A DNA stretch of 64,000 nt from Tetracentron sinense (Eukaryota; Streptophyta; Magnoliopsida; Trochodendrales; Trochodendraceae). How positions within the stretch are numbered: the stretch's first letter is position 1; every line of letters starts with the position of its first letter. Below the pieces are notes generated by a model. It was not told the DNA's origin. It did not search any database and worked only from the letters and a program-made list of their open reading frames with translations. The stretch spans positions 22,450,607 through 22,514,606 of the forward strand of contig CM026568.1 in NCBI GenBank assembly GCA_015143295.1, given 5' to 3'. The translations under genes were made by a program, and so were the position numbers. Positions 10,005-25,000 of the stretch are shown here, piece by piece.

Positions 10005-13000
10005 GTAAGTAGTTTAATAATATGATGCTACAAATGATCCATAATCAATAATTTACTCATCTTTGTTGGACTTGAGAATTTTAGTTGCTATATAAATCTT
10101 GTGTCAGTATATTTATCAAAACAAAGATTCTTGAGTCATTCTCAGCATCTTGATCGTAACTGCATATGATTGATTATTCTTTGTCAATATGAAAAATCTT
10201 TTACTTAATATTTTATTTCCAAAAAAAAAGTTAGCCTCTTTCTTTTGTATCAATTTTTTATTTTATAAATTCTATTCACACTGTATATTTAAGCATTTTC
10301 ACTTCAATTCTGTATTTGGCAATGTTGGCTATACACATCAGATAATATATTGTCCTTTCCTAGTTGATCTAAGAGAAAATAGTGTACTTTGAGTCCATCG
10401 GAAGAGAGTAGTAATGTTAATAGGACCTTTAAATGACTGGAAACAAAGAGGAAATATATAAAGGAAAAATGAAAAATTGATGGAATATGTTAATTAGAAT
10501 TCTGGTTTCTCTAAAGCCTAATAGGAACTGAAACTGATCATGGTCAATGAAATAGTGGTGCAGTCCGACGGGTTCAAATACATCGTCTCTGAGGAGTGGC
10601 GATCTAATGTTGGTTGGGGTCGGCCTAATACTAGATTCGCTCTCAAACTGAAAGCCCTTAAGGCCAGAATCAAGATTTGGAACAAGGAAGTCTTTGGTAA
10701 TATTGTCGAGCAAAAATCCAAGCTTCTGCATGACATCGAGGCTCTTGACTTGCTTGATAGTTCGCAGCCTCTGTCTTCAGAAGAGAGTCATCTTCGGAAG
10801 ACCAAGAAGATTGAATATCTGAAGACCATCCGGTTGGAGGAGATTAGTTGGAAGCAGAAATCCCTAATCCGATGGCTCAAAGAGGGGGATAAAAATACCA
10901 AGTTTTTCCATCGTATGGCTAACTCCCGTCGAAAAAACAATTTCATCTCCAGGATTCAAATCAATGGTGTCTGGAGGGAGGAATCAAGAGCCATCGAGAA
11001 GAGTGGTTGACTTCTACTCGAGCTTGTACTCAGAGCCATCATCTTGGAGACCCAAACTTGATGGACTCCCCTTCGATACCCTATCATCATACTAGAGAGA
11101 GGCTTTAGAACAACCTTTTAGGGAAGAAGAGGTTTTGGGTGCTATCAGAACCATGGCTGGCGACAAAGCTCCTGACCCAGATGGATTTTCCATATAGTTT
11201 TACCCTTTTTGTTGGGACATCATAGGTGCGGACTTCCTTGTAGTTCTACAGGAGCTCTATGAATCAGACCACTTTGACCGTTCCATTAACAACACATTTG
11301 TGGTACTGAATCCGTAAAAAGCCAGAGCTCAGGATATTAAAGACTTTAGGCCAATCAGTCTAGTGAGTAGCACATACAAAATTCTAGCCAAAGTCTTATC
11401 ATCCCATTTGAGGCTTGTCCTCGAGTCCGTTATATCTCCCCAGCAAGGAGCGTTTGTCAGTGGGAGGAAAATCCTAGATGGCATTCTTATCGCCAACGAG
11501 TGTGTGGACGAGCGTCTTAGATCAGGAATTCTAGGGTTACTTTTGCAAAATTGATAAGGAAAAGGCCTATGACAATGTTAATTTGAATTTCCTCCTCTAT
11601 GTGATGCATCAGATGGGGTTCAGTTCTAAGTGGAGGAGATGGATGTCGGCTTGTGTTTCCTCAGCATCCCTCTCTATACTTCTTAATGGTAGCTCCAAAG
11701 GCTTCTTCAGAAGCTCCAAAGGATTAAGACAGGGGACCCTCTTTCCCAGGCCTCTTCATCGTTGTGTCGGAGGCCTTGAGTCGGATGCTCTCGAGAGCGA
11801 ATGGGTGGGTTTTGTGGGTTTTTCCATGGGGCAGGATCACTTGAGTATTTCACACCTGTAATTTGCCGATGATACCTTAGTATTTTGTGGAGCCTCCCCC
11901 AGGAATTGCTCTACCTTTGATGTGTGTTGTGCTGCTTTGAAGCGGTCTCGGGGCTCTGAGTTAATTTGTGTAAGTGCGTAATCGTGCGAGTGGGTGAGGT
12001 TCCCAACCTCGAAATGCTGGCTCACTGTTTAGGCTGCAATAGGGAGTCCCTTCCGACAAGCTATCTTGCCCTCCCTTTTTTTTTTGATCGGTAATCAAAG
12101 ATTATATAAATAGAGGAAAACAAAGGAACAAGTATAAGAGAGCTAAAGAAGAAAAAAGAGCTTACAAGCACATAAACTCAAAAACCAAAAAGAATGCCTT
12201 CCAAGCCCTCCCCCCTTGGGAGATCAACAATCAAAACAATATCGCTTTGATTTCCTCCCCAACAATTCAGAGCCCTGCCCACTCTAATACAGCCACCTTG
12301 ATGCTGGCACAAATACAAGAAGGGGACGAAGCAGTGCTCTCAAAGATCCTAAAGTTTCTCTCTTTCCATATCGCCCAAGATATTGCGCCCGGGAGGACCA
12401 CCCATAGGACCTCGCGCTCCCTCATCACACTTACCTGAGGCCAACTAGATAAGAAGTTCAGAAATGAAGAGGGAAAGACCCAGTCCACCCTTATGCGGGA
12501 GAGGAAAAAACCCCTAAACCAAACACAATGAGACAGTGTAAGAGCAGGTGGTCCACAGACTCTTCTGCTTGGAGGCACAAAAAACACCGGTTAGCCAACT
12601 TCCACCCTCTATGTTGTAAGTGGTCACACATGAGGATCTTGTTCAGTGATGCATTCCAGAAGAAGAAAGAGACCTTAGAGTGGATCCTTTGATTCCAAAT
12701 AATCCGATGAGGAAACTGGACCAAGCGACTGTAAAAGTGATCTAACTAAGAATCGACCATGGTTACTTCCAGACCAAACCCGTCTATCCCTAATAACTGG
12801 ATATGGTGAGACCTGACTAAGGAGAGCCAACATGCGCACCAACTTAGCCACTTCCCAATCATTCAGCCCACGACGCAACTTTGGACCCCACACCATCCCC
12901 TCCCTGATGGATGACGCTTGAAATAGTCCCCTACTAGAGCTTCCCTCTCTAAAGCTAATGAGAAATAAATGCTCAAACTCATCCTAAAGCTTGTTAGCGA

Positions 13001-16000
13001 CACACCACACATTTTTCCAAAATCTCACTTCTAACCTGTTCCCCACGAGAAACCGAAACTTCGGCACAACCACATCGGCATTTGCCATGATGCCTTTCCA
13101 AAACCCAAGGCCATGGGAACCTCTAACCACACTCAGGAGCCAACAAGAAAACGATCCATATTTCGCTACAATCACCGCCCGCCACAAACTAACCCTTTCC
13201 GCCCCAAATCTCCAAATCCATTTCCCCAGTAGAGCCTTATTGACTTGGACCAAGGATCTGAGATTCAACCCCCCCGGCCTCCTTAGCACGACAACATTGC
13301 TTCCAATCCACTAGGTGATACTTGAAGGTATCCACCTCCTTGTGCCATGGAAATTCCCTCTGCATTCTCTCAATGGACATGCATTCTCTCAAGGGACACT
13401 GCCATCGACTTAGGTATAGTGAGGATGGACATTTAGAAGGTCGGGAGACTACTGAGGGTGTTGTGGATGAGGGTCAACCTACCACCCTTGGATAGAAACC
13501 GAGACTTCCACCCCGACAACCTTTTTGCAAACTGCTCTAATAACGACGCCCAAATCGCCTTAGATTTGAAGCCGGACCCTAATGACATACCCAAGTAAAT
13601 GGATGGAAGGGAGCCCACTCTAAAACCCAAACAGGCGGCAAGCTAAGATATGTTGGGAACCTCACCCACACTCACGATCTTTGACTTAGCGGGGTTGACT
13701 CGCAGGCCGGACACCGCTTCAAAGCACCTAAGGAGACACCTAAGATTGAGAAGCTGGGACCCAGAAGCTTTGCAAAAAATCAAGGTATCATCTGCGAACT
13801 GGAGGTGAGAAATGCGCAACTGTTCATAACCAATCGTAAAATCCTCAAATACCGGACCCTCCGCTATAGACAACATTCGGCTCAGAGCCTCCGAGACGAT
13901 AACAAATAGAAATGGCGAGAGCGGGTCACCCTGCCGCAAGCCCCTAGAGCTTTAGAAATAACCCACCGAACTCCCATTAAGAATAATCGAGAAAGAGACC
14001 GAGGAGATACACATCCTTATCAACAACCTCCACTTCACCCCAAAACCCATCCGCCGAATAACATAATCCAAGAAACTCCAATTTATGTGGTCATAAGCTT
14101 TCTCCATGTCCACTTTACAGAGAATTCCAGGAGACTTGGATTTGATGCGCGAATCGATACATTCATTGGCAATTAGGATCCCGTTAAGAATTTGACGGCC
14201 CCCCACAAATGCACCTTGTTGCGGCGAGATGATCGATTCCATCACTTTCTGGAGCCTAGCTTCAAGGACCTTTGATAAAATTTTGTAGACACTACCCACC
14301 AGACTGATACGACGAAAGTCCTGAAGTTCAACAACACCCTCCCTTTTGGGATTCAACACCACAAAAGTATTGTTGATCACTCTTATCAAATTTCCCGGTA
14401 AGGAAGAATTCCTTCATCACCTCCAAGAGATCTCCCCCCACAATCACCCAACATTCCCTATAAAACTCTACGGTGAACCCATCCGGCCCAGGGGCCTTAT
14501 CCCCCGCCATCCCACGAATCACACCCAACACCTCCTCCGAGAATGTCCCTTTCAAAGAGGCACTCTGCTCAAGGGTACAAACCCTCAAAGTGGAGGCCAT
14601 CCAGACTTGGGCGCCAACTCTCCCTCTCACGACACAACTGCCTGTAGAATGAGATGACACAATCCTCAACTTCCGAGGGACCCTCCTTCCAAGCCCCATC
14701 CACCCTGAGTTTAGAGATGTTCTTTTTTTTGTTGAAGTTTGCCATACGCTGAAAGAATTTAGTGTTCCGATCCCCCTCTTTAAGCCACCTGATTCTCGCA
14801 TTTTGCTTTCAACTTATCTCTTCTAGGGTAAGCGCAAACAAGTATTCCCTTTTCTTTTCCTAGTTTTCTTGGATTTCAGGATCTGATAAGATCCGAGAAT
14901 CGGCTAACTCGTCCAAGGCTGAGATCTCCCTAAGGAGCCCATCTAATCTCACCCAGATGTTACCAAACACCTCCCTATTCCAGACCTTTAATTTGGATTT
15001 GAGGGCTTTCAATTTGAGTCAGAATCTCATACTTGCTGCCCCCACCCTATTTCTGATCTCCAAATCTCAGCCACATGTTTTCAAACCGAAACGGGGAAGG
15101 GCTACCTCTAAAGCTCTCAGACTTTAACACTATGGGCACATGATCAGACAGAGGCCAAGGGAGAGCAAATTGAGTGCAGTGTAGTCAAGGTGTCGAGGCG
15201 ATTAGGCTTGACTAGGCGAGGCGCTGCCTAGGCGATGCCCAGGTGATAAAAATAATTAAATTATATTTATATATATTAAATATATTTATATGTAATATTA
15301 ATATATACACATTATATAAATAATAGATACATAATTATTTTGAAGTTTTCTAACTTTTAAGGTGATTTTGAGTGTTGACTTTGGATGTTTCTTTTAAAGT
15401 TTAAATGTACCACTTATATCTAAGATAACGTTTTTAGACTTTAAAAGAGAGTTTTAAAATAGGGTTTAAGAGTTTAAATGATGGTTTTAAAATAGGGTTT
15501 AAAATGAGAAATGTTTAACTTAACGTCGTCGCATTCCATTGTAGAGGAATGTGCGGTCCTCATTGGTCCATGTCCCCCTTTTAAACACCTATCAGTTACG
15601 GTTAAGATTCATTCACCCCTAGGGTTAAGCAATCTAACCTTAGTTTTTGAAAACAAAATATATTAACCTTAATTTTCTTAAGCTTAACCATAGTTAAAGG
15701 GGTATTAAAAAGGACACGCGGAAACAATATTTGATTACATAGTTAAATGCGCGGTGGGCTAATCACTACCCCATTTAAAATATGGTTTAAAAGAGGTTTT
15801 TAAATGAATTTTTAAAATAGGATTTTAAAGGAGGGTTGAAAAGAGGTGTTTAAAATAGGTTTTTAGAAAAAAAACTGTATGGACCGCCTAGGCGGCAAAT
15901 AGTGAATTTCGCCCACCTAGAGGGGCGCCTAGGCGGTTCAGGCCCAAAAACGCCTAGGTGACGCCTTGACTACACTGATTGAGTGAGGGTCGGGAATTGG

Positions 16001-19000
16001 GTTTCACAATTTGGACAAACTAAAAATCTGTCCAGTTGACTAGCTATTGCGCTAGATGCCGATTGGATCCAAGTAAATTGAGTCCCCCTAAGCGGGTAAT
16101 CGATTAGATCGTGCCGCCGGGTAAACCTCCCGAATCTTCTCATCTTAGCAGAAATCGCGCACCCCTTTTTCTCTCTGTAGGGAACCTAATACTGTTGAAA
16201 TCCCCCCCAACACCAAGGAGCACCCCAACTGACACTCACATCGTCCAGCTCGTTCCACAAAACCGTGTCATCCAACCCCCCTGAGGGATCGTATACCCCG
16301 GTAAAAACCCATCGTAGGTCCTCTACTTCCCGACAAAGAATGGAGAGCGAATATGCCCCCTTCTCTGACTCCAAGACCTCCACCTTTGCCTTATCCCACA
16401 TTAGAAGGATACCCCCTGAAGTCCCTAAAGACGGAACCTCAACCCATCCTGGGACGCTTTCGCCCCAAATATCCCGGATGTGAAACCCCTGAATAGCCTC
16501 GAGCTTGGTCTCTTGAAGGCACAAGATGGATGGCTTCCTAATAGACACCAAATGTTTTACTACTCCCCTTTTCTCCAACTGCCCCAACCCCCGAATGTTC
16601 CATGAAATTATGGAGATGCCTACCATCGGGCAACTTGACGACCCTGGTTGGACATGGGGCTACACGAGGTTCCCCTAGGACCTTGCCTGTCATAGTTGAC
16701 ATGACACACTAGGTTCCTCAACTCCCTAGCTAAGGATCCTTTATGCTTGGAAGCTGGCAAGGGAGAGGAGATGGCCGTCTCCTCAACTCTGTAATGCTCA
16801 ATCTGATGGAATAAACCCCTGGCCTTGGCCTCAAGCCCCCTAGTGGAGAGGCCTAAAAACTGACCCAACCCCTCCATCTGGCTCACCACCCACTCCGGAA
16901 GCCCCCTTTTACCCGACTGGGAATGTCCTGTTGGACTCCCTCCTCGAACCTCTAGAGGAACACAACTGGTTAAATTTGGAAGCACTGACTATGGTCTTAG
17001 ACTCAGAAAGAGAACATATACCCATCAGAGATCGAGACCGCATACTGATGTCCGTTTCCTTATTGGTAGTTTGTGGCCTTTCTTCACCAGATTGCAGTAT
17101 AGAATAAATTTGCTCAATAGATGAGCACAAAACACTTACTTTATCCACTATATCCATGTTATTGGCCTGGATAGGGTGGATACAGTGAGAAGAGGGTTTA
17201 GGTGTACCTTCTAAGTTCCAATGGAAGAGATGTGGACTCAGGCTACTTACCGGCTGACCTCCCCTAGCTGGGGATTGTGTTGCTACTGGGGTAGAATCCG
17301 CCATTGCTGAAGAGGGAGACAGAGTCTTTGATCCCCGTCTCGGCGTCACTTCCGCAAAACAGGTTGACCACGGGACCATGTGAGAGAGACACTCGACTCC
17401 GTTCATGCTAGGGACGCTTAAGTCCTTAGGAACCACCTCTGTCTGGCCCCACAAGTTGCTGGGTTTTGACACCACCCCCTTCCATTGATCGAATCCACTA
17501 TCCACCGGCCTTGATGGCGAGTGCTTTGTCTCCACCATCCTGTTTGTTGACCTTGAGGGATCCTGATTGATCCGTTGGGAGCCTCTTTCAAGTCTAAAGC
17601 AGTTTGGAACCCAGTTATCGAGAGATTTGTTTCCAGACTAGCTAGTTGGAATCCTCGTTCCTATCTAAGGGTGGTAAGCTAGCCCTTCTCAAAAGCACTC
17701 TCCGAAGCCTCTCGACTTACTTCATGTCTTCAATGGTTATCCCTCAATCCATAGTCTTGCTCCTTGACCGTATTCAAAGAAACTTCCTCTGGAATGGCGA
17801 GGGTGACAAAAGGAAATACCATCTAGTTGATTGGAAGCAAATCTGTAATCCCCTAAGTGATGGGGGACTCAACATTGTTTCGACTAGTTAGGTCAACAAG
17901 GCCCTCTTGGGCAAATGAGTCTGATGGTTTGGCGAAGAGCGCGACAACCTTTGGAGAAAGGTGATCGTAGCTAAATATGGGGCAACATCCTGTTGAAAGT
18001 CAAACGAAGTCCGTGGATCGCGTGGTGTTGGTCTATGGAAAGGCATTATGGCTATGACTTAAGTTAGGCAATGGTAATGATATTCTATTTTGGGAAGATA
18101 TCTGGTGTCACCAATCAAGGCTCATGGATGATTTTCGGAACCTTTATTCCATTGCTCTAAACAAGAATGGCTCAATCGCTGACTGTGTTGAGAGGGTGGG
18201 GAGCGAGTCAGTTTGGTGTCCTCGCCTGAGGCGGAACCTGAATGATTGGGAAGTCGATGACTTGTTAAACTTCTAAGTAGTTTGAGTTCTTCTCCCATAG
18301 TTACCCAGGTTAATGATTGTAGGGTCTGGTCAATAAGCAACAATGGTCGGGTTTCAGTGAGATCCCTTTTACAGTCCCTTGCTTGTGCACCTACGCACGC
18401 CTTTCCTTGTAAGGCTGTTTGGTTCTTTGGTTTCCCATCGAAGGTATCTTTCTTTCTTTGGTCTGCAGCTCTGTATAAGATTTTCACATTAGATCTTTTA
18501 AAGAGCAGAGGGTGGAGTCTGGCAAACCGTTGTTATCTATGCCTGAATGAGGAAAAGACCGTAGAACATTTGACTTTGCACTGTCCGGTTGTCTTTGGGA
18601 TTTGAGATTTTTTCTCATCTCGGTTGGGTGTGGAGTGGGTCTTTCCTCTCTCCTTGTTGAGCTTCTTATCGGGTTGACAATTGGCACTCCTGGTGGGGGC
18701 AAAGGAAGCAATCTGGTCTTTGCTACTTGAAGCTATATCTTGGGTTGTTTGGAAGAAAGGAATAGTCGTGCCTTTTATAATTCCTCCTCGTCCAAACCCA
18801 TCATCATCACTCGCATTCGGCACATGGTTGTCGAGTGGTCCTCCGTCTCCCAGTGGGGAGGGGAAGTGCGGGATATTTTATTATGAGACGATCTACTTCT
18901 ATATTACTCCTGCTGCCCTTTTTTGTTATACATATCTTTATGTTTCTCTTTCAGTTTATATTCTTGTCAACTGTTGTTTCTTCCTTGCCTTATGAATAGA

Positions 19001-22000
19001 ATTGCTATTTACTGATCCAAAAAAAAAAAAACAGTGGCTCATTGGAAAAGTTCCAAGCATGTTATATCGCCAAGCAAGGAAGTGATCATAATCATAGCCA
19101 ATGCGAATGTCCTCATTAGAGATGTTCCAATACAAGGTCTGAAGTCTGAACCCAATAGTCTAGACTCTGGCCAACATCAGATCGACTTCAGTCTTGTTAA
19201 AGAACGAGGAAACTTAAAGATAATGAAACATTGGCCGAGACTTACCTTTTTAAATGCAAACTATGGTACAAGAAATTAAAATTATTATTCTTATATATAA
19301 AAAAGGGAATTAAAATTTTTCTTTAGAGGAAAACAGTATCAGGCATCATTTTCATTGTTGGAATTGAACGCACTAATCTTGAATAATACTAATTCAGCAA
19401 GCTTAAACTCAATTTGTAAGAACAGAAATGTAGCTTTGTTACTCTACATTCTTGGGAATAAGATACACATTTTTTTATGGGTAGGAACAAGACTTCAGTA
19501 AAAAGGAAAGAAACAAGGAGCTCATGCTTGTGGTTTCTGAATGCATTCTTTTTGTTTAATGGGGCTATAGAGTGTTACAATTCATATGCTGCATCAGTCC
19601 CGTGTTCATATGCAGAAAAGAAGTAATTTAGATAATTAATATGTTTTCTTAATAAGTAAGATAAGCTTTATTGAGCAGAAGAAAGAAAAAGGGAAGAGAA
19701 TTCCCCAGTGTATAATTGCCTATCTACTACACAAAAGCAAAAACAAAAAAATCCGAGACGAACTTATAAAAGCTGAACTCAATTTAAATTATAAATATAT
19801 AATATGATACAAATGAGAAGAAACAGAAAAAAGGTGGGAGAAGAGGTCTTCGGGAACTTGGTGGAAGAAAAGAACAAAAAATTCTCAAAGATATTTTAGA
19901 GATAGAAAGAAGAAGCTCTTCTCACCTCAGAAATGGATAGGAGAATGGCTTTGAAAGAGGAATATCACAATGTGCTGTAAAATGAGGAGATTAGTTGGAA
20001 GCATAAATCAAGAGTATAATGGCTTTTATAGGGTGATGGGAATGCATAATTCTTCCTCAAAATGGCCAATGCTAAAAGAGGAGCAAACCTCCATTCTAAG
20101 CTAAAGGTGGAAGACGAGTGGATGGAAGACACATGGTTCAAAATATCGGTATTGGGTGCCGTATCGGTAAGTTGAATATAGGATACCTATCGGTATATAA
20201 GATGGACATGACGGATAAAACTATGATATGTAAAGAAACGCTTGGATATACAAAGAAAAACTAGGATTTCTTACATAAAACTTTTTTTTTAATGCAAATA
20301 TAAGTTAAAAAAAACTAAATAAGCCGCCAACTACATTTATAACCATATATATGCGAGTTAAGAATTTTATAAGTTAAAAAAGGTGTGCGTGCTGATAAAT
20401 AGGTAAAAAAAATACAAATAATAGCCACTTAGCCAATTATAGGAAATACAATCTAGATATTTAAACGTTACATATAATGAGTTAAATAAGAATGTATTGA
20501 ATTACAATCATAAATTATAGGAAATACTATCTAGATATTTAAATGTTACATATAATGAGTTAAATAAGAATGTATTGAATTACAATCATAAATTATAAGC
20601 TTGAATGTTAGTCTTTTTATGCTAAACTATTACACTTTTAGTTGACTTTTTGACCATATATATGCGAGTTAAGAATTTTATAAGTTAAAAAAGGTGTGCG
20701 TGCTGATAAATAGGTAAAAAAAATACAAATAATAGCCACTTAGCCAATTATAGGAAATACAATCTAGATATTTAAACGTTACATATAATGAGTTAAATAA
20801 GAATGTATTGAATTACAATCATAAATTATAGGAAATACTATCTAGATATTTAAATGTTACATATAATGAGTTAAATAAGAATGTATTGAATTACAATCAT
20901 AAATTATAAGCTTGAATGTTAGTCTTTTTATGCTAAACTATTACACTTTTAGTTGACTTTTTGACCCCGTAGATATAAATATTTTGAAGACTAAAATATG
21001 TGACTTTTTTGCTAGATTTTTGGGTTTTAGTAATGTTTTGGTAAAGTACAATTTATGAAATTTTAATATTTGAGAAATACCTTATCATTTGAAAGTTAAA
21101 ATTTTGATATAATTCCTAAAATGTGGATTTTGTTCTTGAAATGGAAAGTTGACTTATTATTCTTCAGGAATTTGGATCTATCATAATTTTTATTGAATTC
21201 AAATGGGGGATATAACCTTATTATATGTAAATGAGTTGTGCATATCGGGTCTGTGCTGTGACTTCTAGTGTAAATGAAAGGAGAAATGAGTATTTGTTGT
21301 GCGTATCGGTAGCGTATCGTCCGATATGGAGAATGTTTTTATTATAGCGTATCTAAGTATCGGGTAGGGGAAAAACCGATACGTACTGGCCGAAACGTAC
21401 CGATATTTAGAACCATGGGAAGATGGGAGAACGTAAAGGTGGTTGTTGCCATTTATGAGAAGCTCTTTAAAGAAGATAGAGTTGTAGACCGAAGTTCAAT
21501 GAGATTGACTTGGACAAGATTACTGAGAGAAGCGATTGGTTAGAATGGCCCTTCCAAGAGAAGGAAGTTTACTATTTGAAACATTAAAGGACAAAACTCT
21601 GGGGCAGATGGTTTCAGGATCTCATTATGTAAGAAGTGTAAGCATATATTGAAGGACTATGCTGCACAGACACAGACATGGGTGTCGTTGTCAGACTCAA
21701 ATACGGGGTGGCAGACACTGCAAACCCCAAAAAAATTCAGGGATACGTGAGGTATTTTTTTAATTTTAAAACTTATTATACTTTAAATGTTACATGAATA
21801 ATACTAAACGATTGATAACAAAACAAATTAAATATGAAAGTACAATTGTTGCAAACAACAATAAATAATGTATTACAAATTACAATTCATCAAACAATAT
21901 AAATAAGACATGAATTAAAGCAAATAAACTAATGAACTAGTGTAGTATTGAGTATATAATATATATTGATTCTAAATGTTAATAGTAATCTCAAAGAGGA

Positions 22001-25000
22001 TTAATTTAAAGGTGGTTTATTGAGGAAGATGTGTTTTGGTTTAAGGTGCAGAGGTTGGATGAAATCACTTCATGATTCGTTGTCTTTTTTGATTTGGGTG
22101 AATGTGTCTGCAGCTGGCTAGCTCTAGGGGTGTGAGACAAGGAGAAGCAATGTACGCATTTATCTTTATCAAGGTGATGAAGATGCTTAGTTGGATGATC
22201 CAGAGAGTGAAATTGGGCTTTATTGAGGGCTTCTTGGTGGGTAAAGTGGGCTTGCTTGTATCTCACCTCCATTTGTTGATAACACTTCGATCATTTATGA
22301 TGATTCAATTCATAAAACTGGATTTTAGTGCAACGTTTTAGAATTCGATTTAGTGGGAAATTTTGCAGGGCTGGGAAACAGAATTTTGGGCCAAATTATC
22401 AAAATTTTGCACCAAATTATGCTATTTTTCCTGTTGATAATTCATATTTTTTTTTTGGGAATTGCGAAAGAAATCATAAATACGTACTTAGGAATTAAAA
22501 AAATGCTAAAAAAATCAAAGAACATAAGAGATGCATTTGGAATAAAGGAAAAATTCACTAGCAGTGGTGTATGGTATTTCATACATTAATACAACATATA
22601 CAAAATTTTAATACATCCTAGTACTCAAAATAAAGAAATACAGACTCAAATGAATTTTAAAATTCAACAAGTACAATTACATAGGTGATAGGATTATACC
22701 TCAAAGATAAAAGCTGCATCAATATTGCATTGAGTTGCGAGGAGGATCAAAGTCATTATGTCCTGATCCTAACAATGATAGTATGGATTCTACAAGTAGT
22801 CACAAATACTGGGCCCTACTCATGAGATGATTGTACATGGTTGTATGTTCCAGAACATAGCGTTGGTATTCATCCTCTGCATGTGGTAAATAGGAGTATT
22901 CTCCCGAGGATAGTGCTGGTACTCATTCTCTTCAACATGTACCAACGCTGAATTGGTGGATAAAATGGGTGATGGTCACATGGGCCTCCACACGAGGCTG
23001 TCCATATCTATATCCAATATCCATATGGATCATATACAAAAGTATGCGAGAAGAACTGTTTTAAGTAACTTGATTTTTAAAAAAAAATCACTTTGAACAA
23101 CAAGCCTATGTGTGATCTGCCTAGTAGTGGAGGAATCCATTGATCACTTGCTTTTGCATTGTTCTCTTGCAGTTGGTCTGTGCAACCATTTTTTGCGCCT
23201 ACTTTGAGTTGAATGGGTCTTTCCCTGTTCCTTCTAGGGGTTCTTATCTTGATGGCATTCAGCTTTGGTGGGGGCTCAGTTGGACGTCATTTGGACGTTT
23301 ATTTTTAAATTATAGGTTAATTGATATGATATATATAGGAATGCAAAAAACAAGAGCATTTAGCTACAAAAGTTCATAGAGAACGAACACAGACGGAAGC
23401 AGAAACAAAATGCAAAGAGCAAACTAGTAGACTAGGGGTAGCAAAAAAGCTAAAATCCAGGGACTAGAGGCTAGAAATTAGGAGGATACACTACACTATT
23501 GAAATACAAAAATAAACCCTTGTCTTACAAAATTCTTCCTAATCGAGCACCAAGCAAGCAGGAGCTCACGAATTCTCCTGCAAACAAGGTCTTTGGAAGA
23601 AGCGCAACCATCAAAAACTCGCCTGTTTCTTTCCTTCCAAAGCAACCACCCTATAGCTCCTGGGAGTATAGCCCAAACTACTGAGGCACGAGCCACTAAG
23701 GCACTATTAACCAACCCTATAAGGAATCCTGAATGGACCTAGAAAAGATCCAGACAATCCATAGTTGGAAGAGGAATATACTCTACATGTTGGAGGCAAA
23801 AGGACAATGTATTAGGAGATGGTCTACCGACTCCTCCGCCCCGAGGCATATAAAACAGCAGTTAACCATCCTCCACTCTCGACTTTTCAAATGATCACAT
23901 GTCATTTGGACGCTTCTCCCAGGGGTCATTTCATGGTCTATCTTGAAGGAGAGAAACAAATGTAAATTCAAAGATCTTTCTCTAACTCAAGCAAAGGTTA
24001 GGATTCGTGTCTGTATTTTTTTTATAGCATGCGGTTCAACTAAGGATGATTTTGAGTGGGGGATTTCTTTTCTCACACCTTTGTTTTGGGGAGAACTAAG
24101 AGTATCATTGGCGAGCGGCTCAGGGGTTTTCTTTTATTGAGTTCTATGTCTGATGTTTAGCTAGTTCGGTTTACCATTTATGAGTCATTACCTTTTGTAC
24201 GCCTTTTTATCGATGATAAAATCGATTATTTAATAATTCTATATTAAATACTAGTTTTTAGATGATTAATTTTTAATATTAATTTATAAGGTTTTATCAT
24301 AATTTGTATGCATATGTTCTAACAAAACTATTAAAAAATTATTTAAAATTTTCAATAAAAATATGGCCATTCAATAGATCGGCTGGACATACATAACATA
24401 CGAAAATTACACCTAATGTAGACTATTAATCATCATTTTATAATTAAAATAAAATACAAATTAATATTTTATTCGTATAAATAAAAAATAGGTGCAATGG
24501 TAGAAAACAACTTTTATGGCCCATTGATAGATCAACTGAATATTTTGGACATACAATAATTTCACATGAAATGAAGAAAAATTCAGCCTAAGAATTAAAA
24601 ATACTAAAAAGTCTTCTCCACGGTGTCCCCATGTCAATCTTCGCATCTTTTTGGTTGATTCCACTCAAGTTTTTGATTGATTCCACTCAAGAGACTCAAC
24701 TTTGGCGGTCGATCTGGATATTTTGTCAGGATGACGTTTGTCCAGGCTCCGCATGGCAGAGCTTAGGGGTTTCATGGGGCCTTTGTTTTTCTTTTCAGGT
24801 TCAGCGTATTGGTTTACGATCTCGTGAGCTGTGCGTTCTTTGTATCTTTGTTTCATTTTATATATATTTTCTTGCATTACCGATCAAAAAAAAAAGACTC
24901 AACTTTAGTGAAAAAGAAGTCGAAATCCCAGGTATAAAACTCAAAATCCCAAAGTGAAATATAACTATTTTTTATCGATTAAAAAAAAAAAATTATGCCT

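Noticed and set aside
16265..16483. Plus-strand ORFs over 12247-18605 such as 12991-13314 and 14346-14657
   Set aside because: They are antisense shadows of the minus-strand LINE, whose domains are recognised on the other strand.
17538..18823. Minus-strand ORFs at 18122-18487 and 18484-18823
   Set aside because: Shadows of the plus-strand LINE C-terminal region (zinc finger and KERN segment).
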